DNA of 47,388 nt from Chitinophaga pinensis (GTDB lineage Bacteria > Bacteroidota > Bacteroidia > Chitinophagales > Chitinophagaceae), in contig CAMDVD010000027.1 in assembly GCA_945878115.1 (NCBI GenBank), positions 1-47,388 on the forward strand, read 5' to 3'. The first letter of the stretch is position 1, and each line of letters opens with the position of its first letter. The position numbers and the translations under genes are program-made. A model generated the notes under the pieces. It ran no database searches, was not told the origin of the DNA, and saw only the letters and a list, made by a program, of their open reading frames with translations. Of this stretch, positions 7,848 to 18,367 are shown piece by piece.

Positions 7848-9164
7848 TTAAGGAAACACAATACCAGTATACCTTGTAACATCTACTTCTGGAACGGAAG
7901 AACCATATTTTGCATTGATAGCTTTAATGTATTCATTCGCGATTAAGGCATAGCCTCGAGGATTAGGATGCACACCATCCAAACTAAATGCACCACCACT
8001 CACATACGAAGTATTGAATGCTATTCCATTATACACGATGCCAGATTGAACCGTTTTTAAAAAGGAATTTATATCTACCAAAGCAATATTTTTAGTTGCT
8101 GCAATATTGGCTATGCTTGCATTATAAGCTATTGTTGCATTTCTCACTTCAGTTACTTCAGTAACATCTAACACATACTTATCTTTCAATGGTTTTAGAG
8201 GATTCACGCCCCATTGTCCGCATCGCAATGAATCACTAGGCGTCGACAATAAAATATAATCATACGCTGTTGCATGTCTCATTTTGATACCAGGCACTGT
8301 AGAATCTACTATCATGAATCCATTGGCGCCAGCAGTCCATGTAATACCTGTTGCTGCATAAATCGCATTTAATGTATCGGCCTTTCCTTGTGTAAGCACT
8401 ACGCCATTCCAAGGTATGGTTGTAAAATAAGGAGCAGAGGTAACATCAGGCACATTGGCAATCGCTCCCTTTGCGCCATGTGTAGTCAAGGTATCAACCA
8501 TTGCTGTCAATACCATTCGAAGTAATGTATCGGAAGAAAGTCTTGGGCTATACAAATCAACTGGTGGCACTGCACCTGCTACTGCATACAATAAAACATC
8601 ATTGCTACCCAACCAAAGTGTAAAAAAAGTAGGATTAATTCTCATTGCTTCTGATAGCATGCTACTAGTACCAGGCGAACCACAAAATCTTTGCAAAAAA
8701 GGATTCAATCCACTGTATGCACCAGACGTTCCATAAATAGCCAAAGCGCCTGGAACACCAACCAAATTATATGGACCTTGTGCGCTTACATTATTCAAGG
8801 CGGTTACACCAGCCGCATCCCAAACAGGTGCCAATGTCGGAGCAGTGCTTCCACATGGTATGGCAAATCCAAGTATACGACGTGGGTTATCACTACCATC
8901 ATTTCCTCCACCATCATTCATATAAGGCACTTTAAAATCACCCCCACCTGCAAGTTTGAATTGATTCGCAAGCATAATTGGATAGGCATTTTGTTGCCCA
9001 CTTTTACACAAAGCCCCATCTGCATACCCAGCGGTTAAAGAATTACCGATGGCTACAAAACGGGTAAAATCTGCTGAACCTGCACTTGTATATTTTTCTT
9101 TCAAATTTGGTTTACAAGAGAAAACAAATATGCTCAGGATAAGGATAGAAATAGTAAATCGCAT
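7848..9164 (-). CDS. SGNH/GDSL-family hydrolase lipoprotein
   Basis: A 438-residue protein with a lipoprotein signal ([13 protein letters not shown], lipobox Cys17). The SGNH blocks are visible: block [13 protein letters not shown] (Asn replaces Asp of GDSL), block III with [11 protein letters not shown], and block [18 protein letters not shown] with the catalytic Asp and His. It is probably an envelope esterase or lipase acting on lipid or acylated glycan. It lies 12 bp after the FadL-like gene on the same strand, so the two look co-transcribed. A FadL-type importer next to a lipase suggests uptake of hydrophobic compounds released outside the cell (inference). Confidence 0.9.
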   Translation of the reverse strand: MRFTISILILSIFVFSCKPNLKEKYTSAGSADFTRFVAIGNSLTAGYADGALCKSGQQNAYPIMLANQFKLAGGGDFKVPYMNDGGGNDGSDNPRRILGFAIPCGSTAPTLAPVWDAAGVTALNNVSAQGPYNLVGVPGALAIYGTSGAYSGLNPFLQRFCGSPGTSSMLSEAMRINPTFFTLWLGSNDVLLYAVAGAVPPVDLYSPRLSSDTLLRMVLTAMVDTLTTHGAKGAIANVPDVTSAPYFTTIPWNGVVLTQGKADTLNAIYAATGITWTAGANGFMIVDSTVPGIKMRHATAYDYILLSTPSDSLRCGQWGVNPLKPLKDKYVLDVTEVTEVRNATIAYNASIANIAATKNIALVDINSFLKTVQSGIVYNGIAFNTSYVSGGAFSLDGVHPNPRGYALIANEYIKAINAKYGSSVPEVDVTRYTGIVFP

Positions 9165-9176
9165 CTTTTCTAAATA

Positions 9177-10430
9177 TTATTTTTTAGGGTTATTTTTTTT
9201 ATTGAATTGATATTGAATGCCAATACCTGGAGCAATGGCTTTTGTTTGAAAAGTCCCAGACAAGCCTGTTTCCAGATTCGTCTGCTTACGATTTGGCACG
9301 CTTTCATACAAAAATGAAAAATCTAATTTTACATTTTTTGCCACTTGAACACTTGCACCTAAGGTAAATCCAATTTTATTATTGTCTGGCAATTCAGGTG
9401 CAACATATCCATCCTTTACGGGTGTTTGATCGTAAAAGAATCCAGTACGAAAAACAAATTTTGAAGACATTTCATATTGGACACCTACACGAATCGCACT
9501 TACATCTTGATAATTTCTTGGTGATTTTGCATCCGTTACTTTATCCGTATTCACGCCATAATCAAATCCAAGTGAATCGTAACTATTCCAAAAAGTACGA
9601 TTTAAATCTAGCGCGAATATTACATGATCAGCTAATCGATACGCAACGCCTAAGGACAATTCAGAAGGCAATGCCAAGGTTGTAGTAAAAGTATTCGTTG
9701 CAGGAAAACTAGCTGTCAAAGCTGTTGGAATATCTTTAAAATTTGCAGTTCCTTCTTTTACTTTCATCAACACTTTTGAATGATAAGTAAGCCCAAAAGA
9801 CAATTGTTCATTGAAGTGCAAATAGGCACCAGCATTATATCCTATACCGCTTGCTGCACCTTTCAACTGTGCTGAAGCAATTGTACTATTCGACATCGAA
9901 TTAATAGGCAAATCTTTTTCTAAAGTCACATGACCAGTGGAATACACAAAGCCAGCACCAACAGCCAATTTCTTTGAAATTTTATAAGAAAGTGTTGGTT
10001 GAAAATAAATGGTACTCAAATTGATTTTATGCAAAATATATTCCCCACCCCAATCTTTTGGATAAGTCATGCCACTTCCAAAAGGTGTATAAATACCGAG
10101 TCCAATATTAAATTTTTTATACAATTTACTACTCGCATAAACCGAGAAAGGAGTAAACACTTGGGCATCAGCCTTCGTTAATAAATTTGTGTTTGTTTCT
10201 AAAAAGCTAGTATTCGGCATCAAGGCATTGCATCCAATATTCACTTGATTACCAATAAATGACATCCCCGCTGGATTAAAATAAATGGTGGCAGCATCTT
10301 GCACAAAGCCCACTCCTGTATGCCCCATGCCAATTTGCTTTAGTCCTTGCAAGCCAATTTTGAAACCACCGGCATACGCTGAAAAGGTAAAACACAAACT
10401 GGAAATGCTAAGCAGTATAAATTTATTCAT
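9177..10430 (-). CDS. OmpP1/FadL-family outer membrane transporter
   Basis: A 417-residue protein with a signal peptide (FILLSISSLCFTFSAYAGG) and the FadL/TodX layout. The N-terminal hatch region is recognisable (GLQGLKQIGMGHTGVGFVQ, DAATIYFNPAGMSFI), where NPAGM is characteristic. It is followed by many alternating beta strands of a 14-stranded barrel, ending near QTKAIAPGIGIQYQFNKK. These proteins move long-chain fatty acids or other hydrophobic molecules across the outer membrane. The first gene of the pair with the SGNH lipoprotein. Confidence 0.93.
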   Translation of the reverse strand: MNKFILLSISSLCFTFSAYAGGFKIGLQGLKQIGMGHTGVGFVQDAATIYFNPAGMSFIGNQVNIGCNALMPNTSFLETNTNLLTKADAQVFTPFSVYASSKLYKKFNIGLGIYTPFGSGMTYPKDWGGEYILHKINLSTIYFQPTLSYKISKKLAVGAGFVYSTGHVTLEKDLPINSMSNSTIASAQLKGAASGIGYNAGAYLHFNEQLSFGLTYHSKVLMKVKEGTANFKDIPTALTASFPATNTFTTTLALPSELSLGVAYRLADHVIFALDLNRTFWNSYDSLGFDYGVNTDKVTDAKSPRNYQDVSAIRVGVQYEMSSKFVFRTGFFYDQTPVKDGYVAPELPDNNKIGFTLGASVQVAKNVKLDFSFLYESVPNRKQTNLETGLSGTFQTKAIAPGIGIQYQFNKKNNPKK

Positions 10431-10500
10431 AGATATTTTTCGAATTTATTGAGATCAAGTAAATGTAGAAATATTAGGGTAGAATTATCCTATAAAGATT

Positions 10501-10544
10501 AAAAAAAATGCCGTTTAGTGAACCAATTTCCTAAAACAGCATTT
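10501..10544 (-). terminator. Rho-independent terminator on the minus strand
   Basis: An imperfect hairpin: AAATGCCGTTTAG at 10506-10518 pairs with CTAAAACAGCATTT at 10531-10544. A run of eight A precedes it on the plus strand, which is a U-run on the minus-strand transcript. It lies about 117 bp after the stop of the gene at 10661-11128. Confidence 0.6.
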
Positions 10545-10660
10545 GTATAATACAATAAAATAATGCAAACCAACTAGCAAAAATAGTGCCGAATATACCT
10601 TTTATTTTATTTATTTTTTGTTCTATTTTTTAAGTTGGAGAAAGGATCTATTTGCTATTC

Positions 10661-11128
10661 CTACTTTTCAAGTTCGCCTTTCTGCGTTATAAAATAAACT
10701 TCCAGCGATTTCAATACTTTGCCAGTTCGTTGCAATAAATTTCGATGTCGTCTATCCTTTCGTTTATGATAACCTAAAACTAAAAATAGCCAAGCAATCA
10801 TGACCACCAAGCCTTTTACAGCAATATTGAACATATCAAAATCTCCTTTGTTACCAAGGATTTGCCGATACACTTCATTTTGCATTATTTCACCCAATAC
10901 ATAAAAAGGAAAAACAGTATTCATCACAAATGGGAAAATGAAAAGCGCAATGGCGAGCACATAATAAAAATATTCAAGAATAACATCTAGTCCTTTTTGC
11001 AATATATGCTTGGCTTGATTTTTATAAATGGCTTGTACCAATGGTTCAATACTTGCTAATTGGGTATCAATTCCTTGTTGGGCATTTGACGTTTTCATTT
11101 TCATATTCTGATTCGAAGGAGTAAGCAT
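10661..11128 (-). CDS. Small membrane protein of unknown function
   Basis: 155 residues, with an ATG at 11128 and an alternative ATG at 11101. Two predicted membrane segments (YYVLAIALFIFPFVMNTVFPFYVLG and VKGLVVMIAWLFLVLGY) are separated by a short loop, with charged N- and C-terminal tails (KRKDRRHRNLLQRTG). No family is recognised. It is transcribed divergently from the M13 peptidase gene, with 68 bp between them. Confidence 0.7.
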   Translation of the reverse strand: MLTPSNQNMKMKTSNAQQGIDTQLASIEPLVQAIYKNQAKHILQKGLDVILEYFYYVLAIALFIFPFVMNTVFPFYVLGEIMQNEVYRQILGNKGDFDMFNIAVKGLVVMIAWLFLVLGYHKRKDRRHRNLLQRTGKVLKSLEVYFITQKGELEK

Positions 11129-11196
11129 TAGATTTTTTTTACGTTAAACATGAATTAACCCTTTTGTTTTAATTACTTTGCCGAAAATAAAAAATC

Positions 11197-13254
11197 ATGA
11201 AATCATTTTTCCATTGTTTTACGCTCCTTATTTTAGGCTTCTTGGTATCGTGTAAAGATAGTTCAACAAGTACCAGCTTTTCCAATTCTGTTGGAAATCT
11301 TGGCGATATCCTTGCTTCACATATCGACTCAACAAAAGTTCCAGGTGATGATTTTTTTGAATATACAAATGGCGGTTGGTTGAAAGCAAATCCAATACCA
11401 GCAAGCGAAAGTGGTTGGGGAATCTTTAATTTAGTAGATAATGAAAACTATGGTAGAATAAAAAAAATAAGTGAAGATGCTACCAACTCGACCGCGACCA
11501 AAGGCACACCAGAACAACAAATTGGCGACTTCTTCTCAGCTGGCATGGACTCTGCAGCCATTGAAAAAAATGACCTTAGTCCTTTGAAAGAGGAACTAAC
11601 AAATATCAACAATTGCAAGTCCAAAGAAGATATCATCCAACGAATAATCTACGCCCAAAAGATGGGATATACATCTGGGTTTAATATGGGTGTACAGCAA
11701 GACTTAAAAAATAGTAATCGCTTTATAGTCGATGTATCCCAAGGTGGACTGGGTTTACCGAATAGAGATTATTATTTTAATACGGACGAGAGAACAAAAA
11801 AAATCAGAGCAGCTTACCCAATCCATATGGCAAAAATGTTAAGCATGGTTTATGGCGATTCAAGCAAAGCGAATAAAATGAGCTCCGCAATCCTACAATT
11901 AGAAACGGACATGGCAGCATCTCATAAAAAACTAGAAGAATTACGTGATCCTTATGCCAATTACCATAAAATGGGTGTAACAGAAATCAACAAACTAACA
12001 CCTAATTTACATTGGGCAGAGATCATGAAAACACTACAATTTAACGTAGATACATTAATAGTAGATCAACCTTTATATTTACAAAAAATCAATTCTCTTT
12101 TAACTAATACACCGATAGATACTTGGAAAGCCTACCTTACATGGCATCTCGTTTCTAGTTTTTCTCCTTATTTAAGTTCCAAATTTGATAAAGAACATTT
12201 CCATTTTTATTCCGAAATATTACGTGGTACAAAAGAACAACGCCCTCGATGGAAACGTGTTTTGGATGCACAAGAAAATACGCTTGGTGATGCTTTGGGA
12301 CAATTATTTGTCAAAGAATTTTTCCCAGAAAAAACAAAAAAACGTTATGAAGAATTGACAGAAAAAATTGTTGAAACTTATCGCGAACATATTCAAAAAC
12401 TAGATTGGATGAGTGACAGCACCAAACAAAAAGCAATTAAAAAATTAAATGCCATCACTAAAAAAGTAGGCTATCCATCTAAATGGAAAGATTACTCAAG
12501 TATGAATATCAATCGCGATTCTTATTGTACAAATGTGATGGAAGGAATAAAATGGCAATTCAATTATATGTCTAGTAAATTAGGTAAACCGGTAGACAGA
12601 ACCGAATGGGGTATGACACCACAAACGTATAATGCTTATTATAATCCATCGAACAACGAAATTGTTTTACCAGCTGCCATCTTTACTGCACCTGGTTATA
12701 AAGATGCAGATATTGATGATGCCGTTATTTATGGATATGTTGGTGCTTCAACGATTGGTCACGAATTAACACATGGCTTCGACGATGAAGGCAGACAATA
12801 TGATGAAAAAGGAAATTTAAATAATTGGTGGAGCAAAGAAGATGAAATAAAATTCAAAGCCAAGGCAGATTTGTTGGTAGATCAATTCAATAAATTTGTG
12901 ATACTAGATAGTCTACATCCAAATGGCCGTGCTTCATTGGGTGAAAACATTGCAGACCTTGGTGGTATTGTGATTGCATTAGATGCCTTCAAAAAAACAA
13001 AACAATATCAAGAAGGAAAATCCATTGGAGGACTTACACCATTGCAAAGATATTTTATGGGTTATGCTTATGGATGGATGCAAACGCGCAGACCAGAAAC
13101 AATGGCTAGTTTGTTACTTACTGATGTGCATGCACCAATTACTTTGCGTGTCAATGGACCAATGAGCAATTGCGATGAATGGTATTCCACTTTCAAAGTA
13201 AGTGCAACTAATAAAATGTACAGAGATAGTTTGAGTCGTGTGAGAATTTGGTAA
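11197..13254 (+). CDS. M13 (neprilysin/PepO) family metallopeptidase lipoprotein
   Basis: A 685-residue zinc endopeptidase, close to the normal length for the family. The N-terminus is a lipoprotein signal (FTLLILGFLVSC, Cys19). The zinc motif HELTH is at 522-526, within IGHELTHGFDDEGRQYD, and the third ligand Glu583 is in ENIADLGG, the second family motif. NAYYNPSNNEIVLPAAIF is another conserved block, and the protein ends in the usual family CRVW-type form (RVRIW). It probably degrades peptides at the envelope. It is transcribed alone, divergent from the small membrane protein gene. Confidence 0.96.
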   Translation: MKSFFHCFTLLILGFLVSCKDSSTSTSFSNSVGNLGDILASHIDSTKVPGDDFFEYTNGGWLKANPIPASESGWGIFNLVDNENYGRIKKISEDATNSTATKGTPEQQIGDFFSAGMDSAAIEKNDLSPLKEELTNINNCKSKEDIIQRIIYAQKMGYTSGFNMGVQQDLKNSNRFIVDVSQGGLGLPNRDYYFNTDERTKKIRAAYPIHMAKMLSMVYGDSSKANKMSSAILQLETDMAASHKKLEELRDPYANYHKMGVTEINKLTPNLHWAEIMKTLQFNVDTLIVDQPLYLQKINSLLTNTPIDTWKAYLTWHLVSSFSPYLSSKFDKEHFHFYSEILRGTKEQRPRWKRVLDAQENTLGDALGQLFVKEFFPEKTKKRYEELTEKIVETYREHIQKLDWMSDSTKQKAIKKLNAITKKVGYPSKWKDYSSMNINRDSYCTNVMEGIKWQFNYMSSKLGKPVDRTEWGMTPQTYNAYYNPSNNEIVLPAAIFTAPGYKDADIDDAVIYGYVGASTIGHELTHGFDDEGRQYDEKGNLNNWWSKEDEIKFKAKADLLVDQFNKFVILDSLHPNGRASLGENIADLGGIVIALDAFKKTKQYQEGKSIGGLTPLQRYFMGYAYGWMQTRRPETMASLLLTDVHAPITLRVNGPMSNCDEWYSTFKVSATNKMYRDSLSRVRIW

Positions 13255-13377
13255 GAATCCAAATTTAATTTTATTAAAAAAAGACAAACAAAAATATAGT
13301 GAGAAAAAGCATCTCAGTATTTTATAAAGAAAAAGGATTTGCTAATTGATCATCTTTAAGAGTAGGAGGTTGTTGCT

Positions 13378-13399
13378 CCCTTCTCCTAAAGGAGAAGGG
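13378..13399. repeat. Intergenic palindrome CCCTTCTCCT-AA-AGGAGAAGGG
   Basis: A perfect inverted repeat with 10-bp arms, followed by TTGGGGATGAGG, in the 254-bp gap between the M13 peptidase and fmt genes. No T-run follows. Elements with CCTTCTCCT...GGGTTGGGG are, from memory, widespread in Bacteroidota intergenic DNA. Nothing else is recognised in this gap. Confidence 0.6.
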
Positions 13400-13508
13400 T
13401 TGGGGATGAGGTTTAAGAAGTCAATTTCCTCATCACAAATTTATTAAAGCGATAAACAAAATGGTATCAATAATATTTAAAAATCTGTAACAGACTTACT
13501 TTACACCC

Positions 13509-14417
13509 ATGAAAATTATTTTCTTAGGCACACCCGATTTTGCAGTCGCCTCATTAAGTGCACTTGTTGATGCAGGATATAACATAGTTGCTGTAATTAC
13601 TGCACCAGATAAGCATGCAAAAAGAGGAATGCAATTGCAACAATCCGCAGTAAAACAATACGCAGTATCTAAAAACATTCCAGTTCTACAACCAGAAAAA
13701 TTAAAAGCACCAGCCTTCATTGAAGAACTAAAATCATTTCATGCAGACTTACAAATTGTAGTTGCATTTCGCATGTTACCAGAAGTAGTTTGGAATATGC
13801 CACCAATGGGTACTATCAATGTGCACGCCTCTCTACTACCACAATACAGAGGCGCGGCACCTATCAATTGGGCAATCATTAATGGAGAAAAAGAAACTGG
13901 TGTAACTACATTTAAACTGCGTCAAGAAATAGATACTGGCGATATTTTATTGCAACAAAAAATTGCCATTGAAGAAGAAGACAATGCAGGTATATTACAT
14001 GATAAACTGATGTATGCTGGCGCAAAATTATTACTGCAAACCATTCAACAACTGCAAGAAAATAATTTAGAAGCAAAAGCACAATCCTTGCTGAATGACA
14101 CGAAGCACGCCCCCAAAATATTTACAGAAACATGCAACATTAATTGGAACGATACCGTCGAAAATGTTTCCAATTTCATTCGTGGATTATCGCCCTACCC
14201 TGCTGCCTACACTACTTTACAGGAAAAGAAAATAAAAATATTCGCTTGTAAAAAAATAGTAGAAACCCACACATTACCATGTGGCACTTTCACCACCGAC
14301 CACAAAACCTATTTACGTTATGCATGCAGTGATGGCTTTATCGATATTCTACAATTGCAATTAGAAGGTAAAAGCAAAATGGGAGTGGCGGATTTTTTGA
14401 GAGGGTTTAGGGAGTAA
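13509..14417 (+). CDS. fmt: Methionyl-tRNA formyltransferase
   Basis: A 302-residue enzyme that formylates initiator Met-tRNA with 10-formyl-THF; length is near the usual 310. The formyltransferase signature is present: NVHASLLPQYRGAAPINWAI includes the catalytic Asn and His, and EIDTGDIL supplies the Asp. The C-terminal tRNA-binding domain follows at about 205-300, with VENVSNFIRGLSPYPAA. The gene is followed by a low-complexity gap before panB, so operon linkage is doubtful. Confidence 0.97.
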   Translation: MKIIFLGTPDFAVASLSALVDAGYNIVAVITAPDKHAKRGMQLQQSAVKQYAVSKNIPVLQPEKLKAPAFIEELKSFHADLQIVVAFRMLPEVVWNMPPMGTINVHASLLPQYRGAAPINWAIINGEKETGVTTFKLRQEIDTGDILLQQKIAIEEEDNAGILHDKLMYAGAKLLLQTIQQLQENNLEAKAQSLLNDTKHAPKIFTETCNINWNDTVENVSNFIRGLSPYPAAYTTLQEKKIKIFACKKIVETHTLPCGTFTTDHKTYLRYACSDGFIDILQLQLEGKSKMGVADFLRGFRE

Positions 14418-14592
<175 letters not shown>

Positions 14593-14621
14593 TACCTATA
14601 TTTGTTTTTCAAAGAAAAATC

Positions 14622-15446
14622 ATGAGTGTGCACAGCGAAAACAAAGAGTTCAAAAAAATAACAACCCATGCTTTATTAGCCATGAAGCAAAGAGGTGAAA
14701 AAATTTCGATGCTCACAGCCTATGACTTTTCAATGGCAACTATTTTGGATGATGCGGGTATCGATATTTTATTGGTTGGTGATAGCGCAAGTAATGTAAT
14801 GGCGGGACATGAAACCACCTTACCTATCACATTAGATCAAATGATATACCATGCAGCATCTGTTATTCGCGCTATCAAGAGATGTTTAGTAGTGGTTGAT
14901 TTGCCTTTCGGTTCTTACCAAGGCAATTCAAAAGAAGCATTGAATAGCACCATCCGCATCATGAAAGAATCTGGTGCTCACTCTGTTAAAATGGAAGGTG
15001 GAGAAGAAATTTTAGATTCTGTAAAACGGATTATTTCTGCTGGCGTTCCAGTAATGGGCCACTTAGGATTGACACCACAAAGTATTTATAAATTTGGCAC
15101 CTATAATGTGCGAGCTAAAGAAGAAGAGGAAGCCGAACAACTCCTTCAAAATGCGAGATTATTAGAACAAGCAGGTTGCTTCTCTATTGTATTGGAAAAG
15201 ATACCAGCCTCTTTAGGCAAGCGGGTTGCAGAAGAAATAAAAATTCCAATTATAGGTATTGGCGCAGGTATGCATGTGGACGGACAAGTATTGGTTATGC
15301 ATGACATGTTGGGAATTAATAAAGAATTTAACCCTCGTTTTTTACGCCGATATTTGAATATGTATGAACAAATAATTGACGCTACCAAACATTATATCAA
15401 TGATGTAAAGAGCGGCGATTTCCCGAATGAGCATGAACAATATTAG
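14622..15446 (+). CDS. panB: 3-methyl-2-oxobutanoate hydroxymethyltransferase
   Basis: A 274-residue enzyme catalysing the first step of pantothenate synthesis, adding hydroxymethyl from 5,10-methylene-THF to alpha-ketoisovalerate. Family blocks are clear: [69 protein letters not shown] and [21 protein letters not shown] 14622 is chosen because it follows the promoter box and gives the usual family length; a longer frame starts at 14541. No other pan gene is nearby. Confidence 0.97.
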   Translation: MSVHSENKEFKKITTHALLAMKQRGEKISMLTAYDFSMATILDDAGIDILLVGDSASNVMAGHETTLPITLDQMIYHAASVIRAIKRCLVVVDLPFGSYQGNSKEALNSTIRIMKESGAHSVKMEGGEEILDSVKRIISAGVPVMGHLGLTPQSIYKFGTYNVRAKEEEEAEQLLQNARLLEQAGCFSIVLEKIPASLGKRVAEEIKIPIIGIGAGMHVDGQVLVMHDMLGINKEFNPRFLRRYLNMYEQIIDATKHYINDVKSGDFPNEHEQY

Positions 15447-15572
15447 GAAGGTGTGGAGAATTATTTTTGAATAGTTACCGGTAAAAAATAGGAAACATAT
15501 TATGTCATCTCCGAAAATAGGTGCCGCCGGAATTTTAAAAAACAGGTTTATATTTGAGAAAATTTTTAAGCT

Positions 15573-15803
15573 ATGACAAAACAATCTATAATAGAGCGAA
15601 CAGTCGAAGTGATCAACAGACTTCCTAATAACAAAGCAGAAGAGATATCAGACTTTGCTGACTTTGTAATTAAACGTTACGAAGATCAAAAACTCACTGA
15701 TGAACTTCAACATATCATTGTCAATAGCAAGACATTTGAATTTTTACACCATGAAGAAGATTTATATAGCGAAGCCGATATAAAAGAAAAGTATAATGGC
15801 TAA
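15573..15803 (+). CDS. Antitoxin of the second MazF/PemK-type pair
   Basis: A 76-residue acidic and helical protein (TKQSIIERTVEVINRLPNNK, AEEISDFADFVIKRYEDQKL), ATG start, overlapping the next gene by 8 bp. The pattern IERTVEVINRLPNNKAEEISDFADFV is common in small DUF2281-like antitoxins. The C-terminus is acidic, as expected for the part that binds the toxin. The assignment depends on its pairing with the toxin gene. Confidence 0.78.
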   Translation: MTKQSIIERTVEVINRLPNNKAEEISDFADFVIKRYEDQKLTDELQHIIVNSKTFEFLHHEEDLYSEADIKEKYNG

Positions 15804-16116
15804 AGGAGATATTGTTCTTATTGGTTTTCCGTTCACTGATTTGAGTGGAAACAAACTCAGACCTTCCGTAATATTAGGAGAGACCATTCAAGATGTTACT
15901 GTATGTTTTATTACTACACAAACTGAATGGCAAGAGCCCACTGATATTGTTTTGACTCCGACAGCTGATAATGGACTTCGTAAATTGTCATTGATCAGGG
16001 TTGGCAAAATTGCAACATTAGAAAAAACATTGATTAAAGGACTTATGGGGAGGCTAACAACCTACGAAATACTTGACTTAAATTCAAAACTTAAATTGGC
16101 TTTTCAACTGGTATAG
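15796..16116 (+). CDS. MazF/PemK-family toxin, second copy
   Basis: 106 residues. The family opening GDIVLIGFPFTDLSGNKLRPSVIL is intact, followed by a strand (VTVCFITTQ) and SLIRVGKIATLEKTLI, the S-RV-K-ATL block of PemK proteins. This is a different subfamily from the toxin at 6569 (PFTD rather than LNPSRGSE motif), so the two were probably acquired separately. The toxin presumably cleaves RNA and is held by the antitoxin immediately upstream. Confidence 0.9.
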   Translation: MAKGDIVLIGFPFTDLSGNKLRPSVILGETIQDVTVCFITTQTEWQEPTDIVLTPTADNGLRKLSLIRVGKIATLEKTLIKGLMGRLTTYEILDLNSKLKLAFQLV

Positions 16117-16140
16117 ATTAAAGCACAACTGGCAACATGA

Positions 16141-16160
16141 GTCAATTGATCTAAATTGAC
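16141..16160. other. Short hairpin after the toxin gene
   Basis: GTCAATT-gatcta-AATTGAC, a perfect 7-bp stem located 24 bp after the toxin stop. No T-run follows, so a terminator role is uncertain. Confidence 0.35.
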
Positions 16161-16215
16161 AGATTGAAAATTAATTGAATGGTAATATGTCACTGAAACG
16201 AATTACATAGAGCAC

Positions 16216-16863
16216 ATGAGACAGTTATTGAAATACTCAGGTTTCTTATTTCTCTTTTTAGCTTGTAAACAAAGAGTTGATAGAACAAAATTTAAAACTG
16301 ACGACTTGAAATATTCAGTTTACACATGGAACTTTAACACAAAAACAAACAAGTGGAATTTTTATTTAGCAGACTATTTGCACATAGATGCCAAAGGAAG
16401 TTTCCAACTGTTCCGACATACTTTTCAAGAAGACAAACCAGAATACTTTAATGGAATAACAAATGACAAGTGGAGATGCGATATTGATTCCATCCTTGTT
16501 GAAAACAAGTATTTTCCAGAAATTAAACCTGGCAACAATCTAAATACACCATCAATTATTTATGATGGCTTTACCTATTTGTTAGATTACAAATTAAAAG
16601 GCAAAGAACAGACTAAAATTGTATATATAAATTCTAATTTAAGAACACCTGAAAATATTCTATGGTTAACTTCATACCTAAACAAAATTATCAGTAGCAC
16701 AAAACACATCAAATGTGACAGTATTCCAATTGGCAAATACCTTGACACATTAATAAAAATTAACTCTTTTAATTTGCCACCTCCACCAATGCGAACTATT
16801 ACAAAGCTTGAACCGCCACAATTAAAACAAACTAATACCCTAACTAAAAAATTTGGTAATTAA
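16216..16863 (+). CDS. Lipoprotein of unknown function
   Basis: 215 residues with a lipoprotein signal (LLKYSGFLFLFLAC, lipobox Cys17). The rest alternates strand and loop with many aromatic residues (YSVYTWNFNTKTNKWNFYLADY, DGFTYLLDYKLKG); no family is recognised. Its C-terminal end is Asn/Thr/Pro-rich (PPPPMRTITKLEPPQLKQ). It lies 100 bp after the toxin gene with no clear promoter, and may be accessory cargo of that island. Confidence 0.65.
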   Translation: MRQLLKYSGFLFLFLACKQRVDRTKFKTDDLKYSVYTWNFNTKTNKWNFYLADYLHIDAKGSFQLFRHTFQEDKPEYFNGITNDKWRCDIDSILVENKYFPEIKPGNNLNTPSIIYDGFTYLLDYKLKGKEQTKIVYINSNLRTPENILWLTSYLNKIISSTKHIKCDSIPIGKYLDTLIKINSFNLPPPPMRTITKLEPPQLKQTNTLTKKFGN

Positions 16864-16931
16864 TCCAATAAAATACTTCCCCCCTTCCTACTTTCATTTC
16901 CTACATCCTCTTGAAATCCCAATTCCCCAAT

Positions 16932-16939
16932 TATATTTG
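16932..16939 (+). promoter_or_regulatory. -7 box TATATTTG for the phosphohexomutase gene
   Basis: Matches TAnnTTTG and ends 17 bp before the ATG at 16957. CTTG at 16910-16913 is a possible weak -33 box, 18 bp upstream. Confidence 0.55.
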
Positions 16940-16956
16940 CCTTCAAATAAAAAAGG

Positions 16957-18354
16957 ATGCTAAAAATAAAATTTGGAACTGACGGTTGGAGAGCAATAAT
17001 TGCACAAGAATATACAACCCAAAACGTAGCTCGCGTTACAGAGGCGGTTTGCGTATGGCTAAAAAAATCTAAGCTCAACCCTACCATCGTCATTGGATAT
17101 GATTGTCGATTTGGTGGCGAATTATTTACACATACTGCCATCAAAGTATTTTGCACGAATGGCGTGAAAGTGATTACCAGTAAAGGTTTTGTAAGCACAC
17201 CCATGATTTCATTTGGTGTACTGCAATATCATGCCGACCAAGGTGTTGTCATTACAGCTAGTCATAATCCACCAAGTTATAATGGCTATAAATTAAAAGG
17301 TGCACATGGCGGACCTACACCACCGCATCAAATCGCAGAAGTAGAAGAATTAATTCCAGATCATGAAGTAGAAATAAAAGGGGATTTAGCCATTTTTGAA
17401 CAACAAGGTCTTTTGCAATACGTAGATTTTGAAAATGATTATGTAGAATATATTTATACAAAATTTGATATTGCAGCATTAAACAATTCTCCTTTCAAAA
17501 TGGCGTATGATGCCATGTTTGGCGCTGGTCAATCTGTAATTCGACGCCTATTTCCAAAGGCCGTTTTATTGCATTGCGAAATCAATCCTTCCTTCCAAAA
17601 TACAGCACCAGAGCCACTTCACAAAAATCTACTAGAACTTTCAAAAACAATACAACAAACACCTGAGTTAAAATTCGGATTAGCAAATGACGGCGATGCA
17701 GACCGAATTGCATTGTATGATGAAGACGGAAAATATGTAGATTCACACCATATCATTTTACTATTGATTCATTACCTTTTCAAATATAAAAACTTAACGG
17801 GCAAAGTAGTGATTGCAGCATCCACTACCCTACGTGTCAATAAATTATGTGAACTGTACGGATTACCTTGTGAAGTAACACCAATCGGATTCAAATACAT
17901 TAGTGAAATCATGATGCATGAAGATGTACTCGTGGGTGGCGAAGAAAGTGGAGGCATCAGTGTAAAAGGACATATCCCAGAACGTGATGGCATTTATGAT
18001 GGATTAGTCATTTATGAATTTATGCTTGCGACCGGCAAATCACTCAAAGAACTTTGCCAAGAAATGTATGCACTAGTTGGTGAGTTTTATTACGAAAGAG
18101 CAGACTTACATTTATTAGAAGAAGACAAACAAAGAGTGATTGCTTTGTGTAGCGCAGGCGTGACTTCATTTGGTGAATTTGCAGTAGTAGATACCAATAC
18201 CATTGATGGATTTAAGTTTGAATTACCAAATAATTGTTGGACGATGATACGTGCATCCGGCACTGAACCTTTATTACGTATCTATGCAGAAGGAAATACT
18301 AAAGAAGAAGTAGATCAAATTTTATTGTCCGTAAGAACGAGTTTGGGAGTTTAA
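16957..18354 (+). CDS. Phosphoglucomutase/phosphomannomutase family protein
   Basis: A 465-residue alpha-D-phosphohexomutase. The catalytic phosphoserine is S102 in TASHNPPSYNGYKLK, the magnesium-binding loop is DGDADR at 245-250, the sugar-binding loop is GGEESGGIS, and the C-terminal phosphate-binding loop is RASGTEPLLRIYAEG. The N-terminus KFGTDGWRA is typical of the family. It interconverts hexose 1- and 6-phosphates; whether the substrate is glucose, mannose or glucosamine cannot be read from these motifs. It is transcribed from its own promoter, next to pckA on the same strand. Confidence 0.93.
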   Translation: MLKIKFGTDGWRAIIAQEYTTQNVARVTEAVCVWLKKSKLNPTIVIGYDCRFGGELFTHTAIKVFCTNGVKVITSKGFVSTPMISFGVLQYHADQGVVITASHNPPSYNGYKLKGAHGGPTPPHQIAEVEELIPDHEVEIKGDLAIFEQQGLLQYVDFENDYVEYIYTKFDIAALNNSPFKMAYDAMFGAGQSVIRRLFPKAVLLHCEINPSFQNTAPEPLHKNLLELSKTIQQTPELKFGLANDGDADRIALYDEDGKYVDSHHIILLLIHYLFKYKNLTGKVVIAASTTLRVNKLCELYGLPCEVTPIGFKYISEIMMHEDVLVGGEESGGISVKGHIPERDGIYDGLVIYEFMLATGKSLKELCQEMYALVGEFYYERADLHLLEEDKQRVIALCSAGVTSFGEFAVVDTNTIDGFKFELPNNCWTMIRASGTEPLLRIYAEGNTKEEVDQILLSVRTSLGV

Positions 18355-18367
18355 TTAGTGAATTTTG

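Noticed and set aside
9177..10430. Plus-strand frames inside the SGNH and FadL genes
   Set aside because: They are opposite-strand shadows without motifs.
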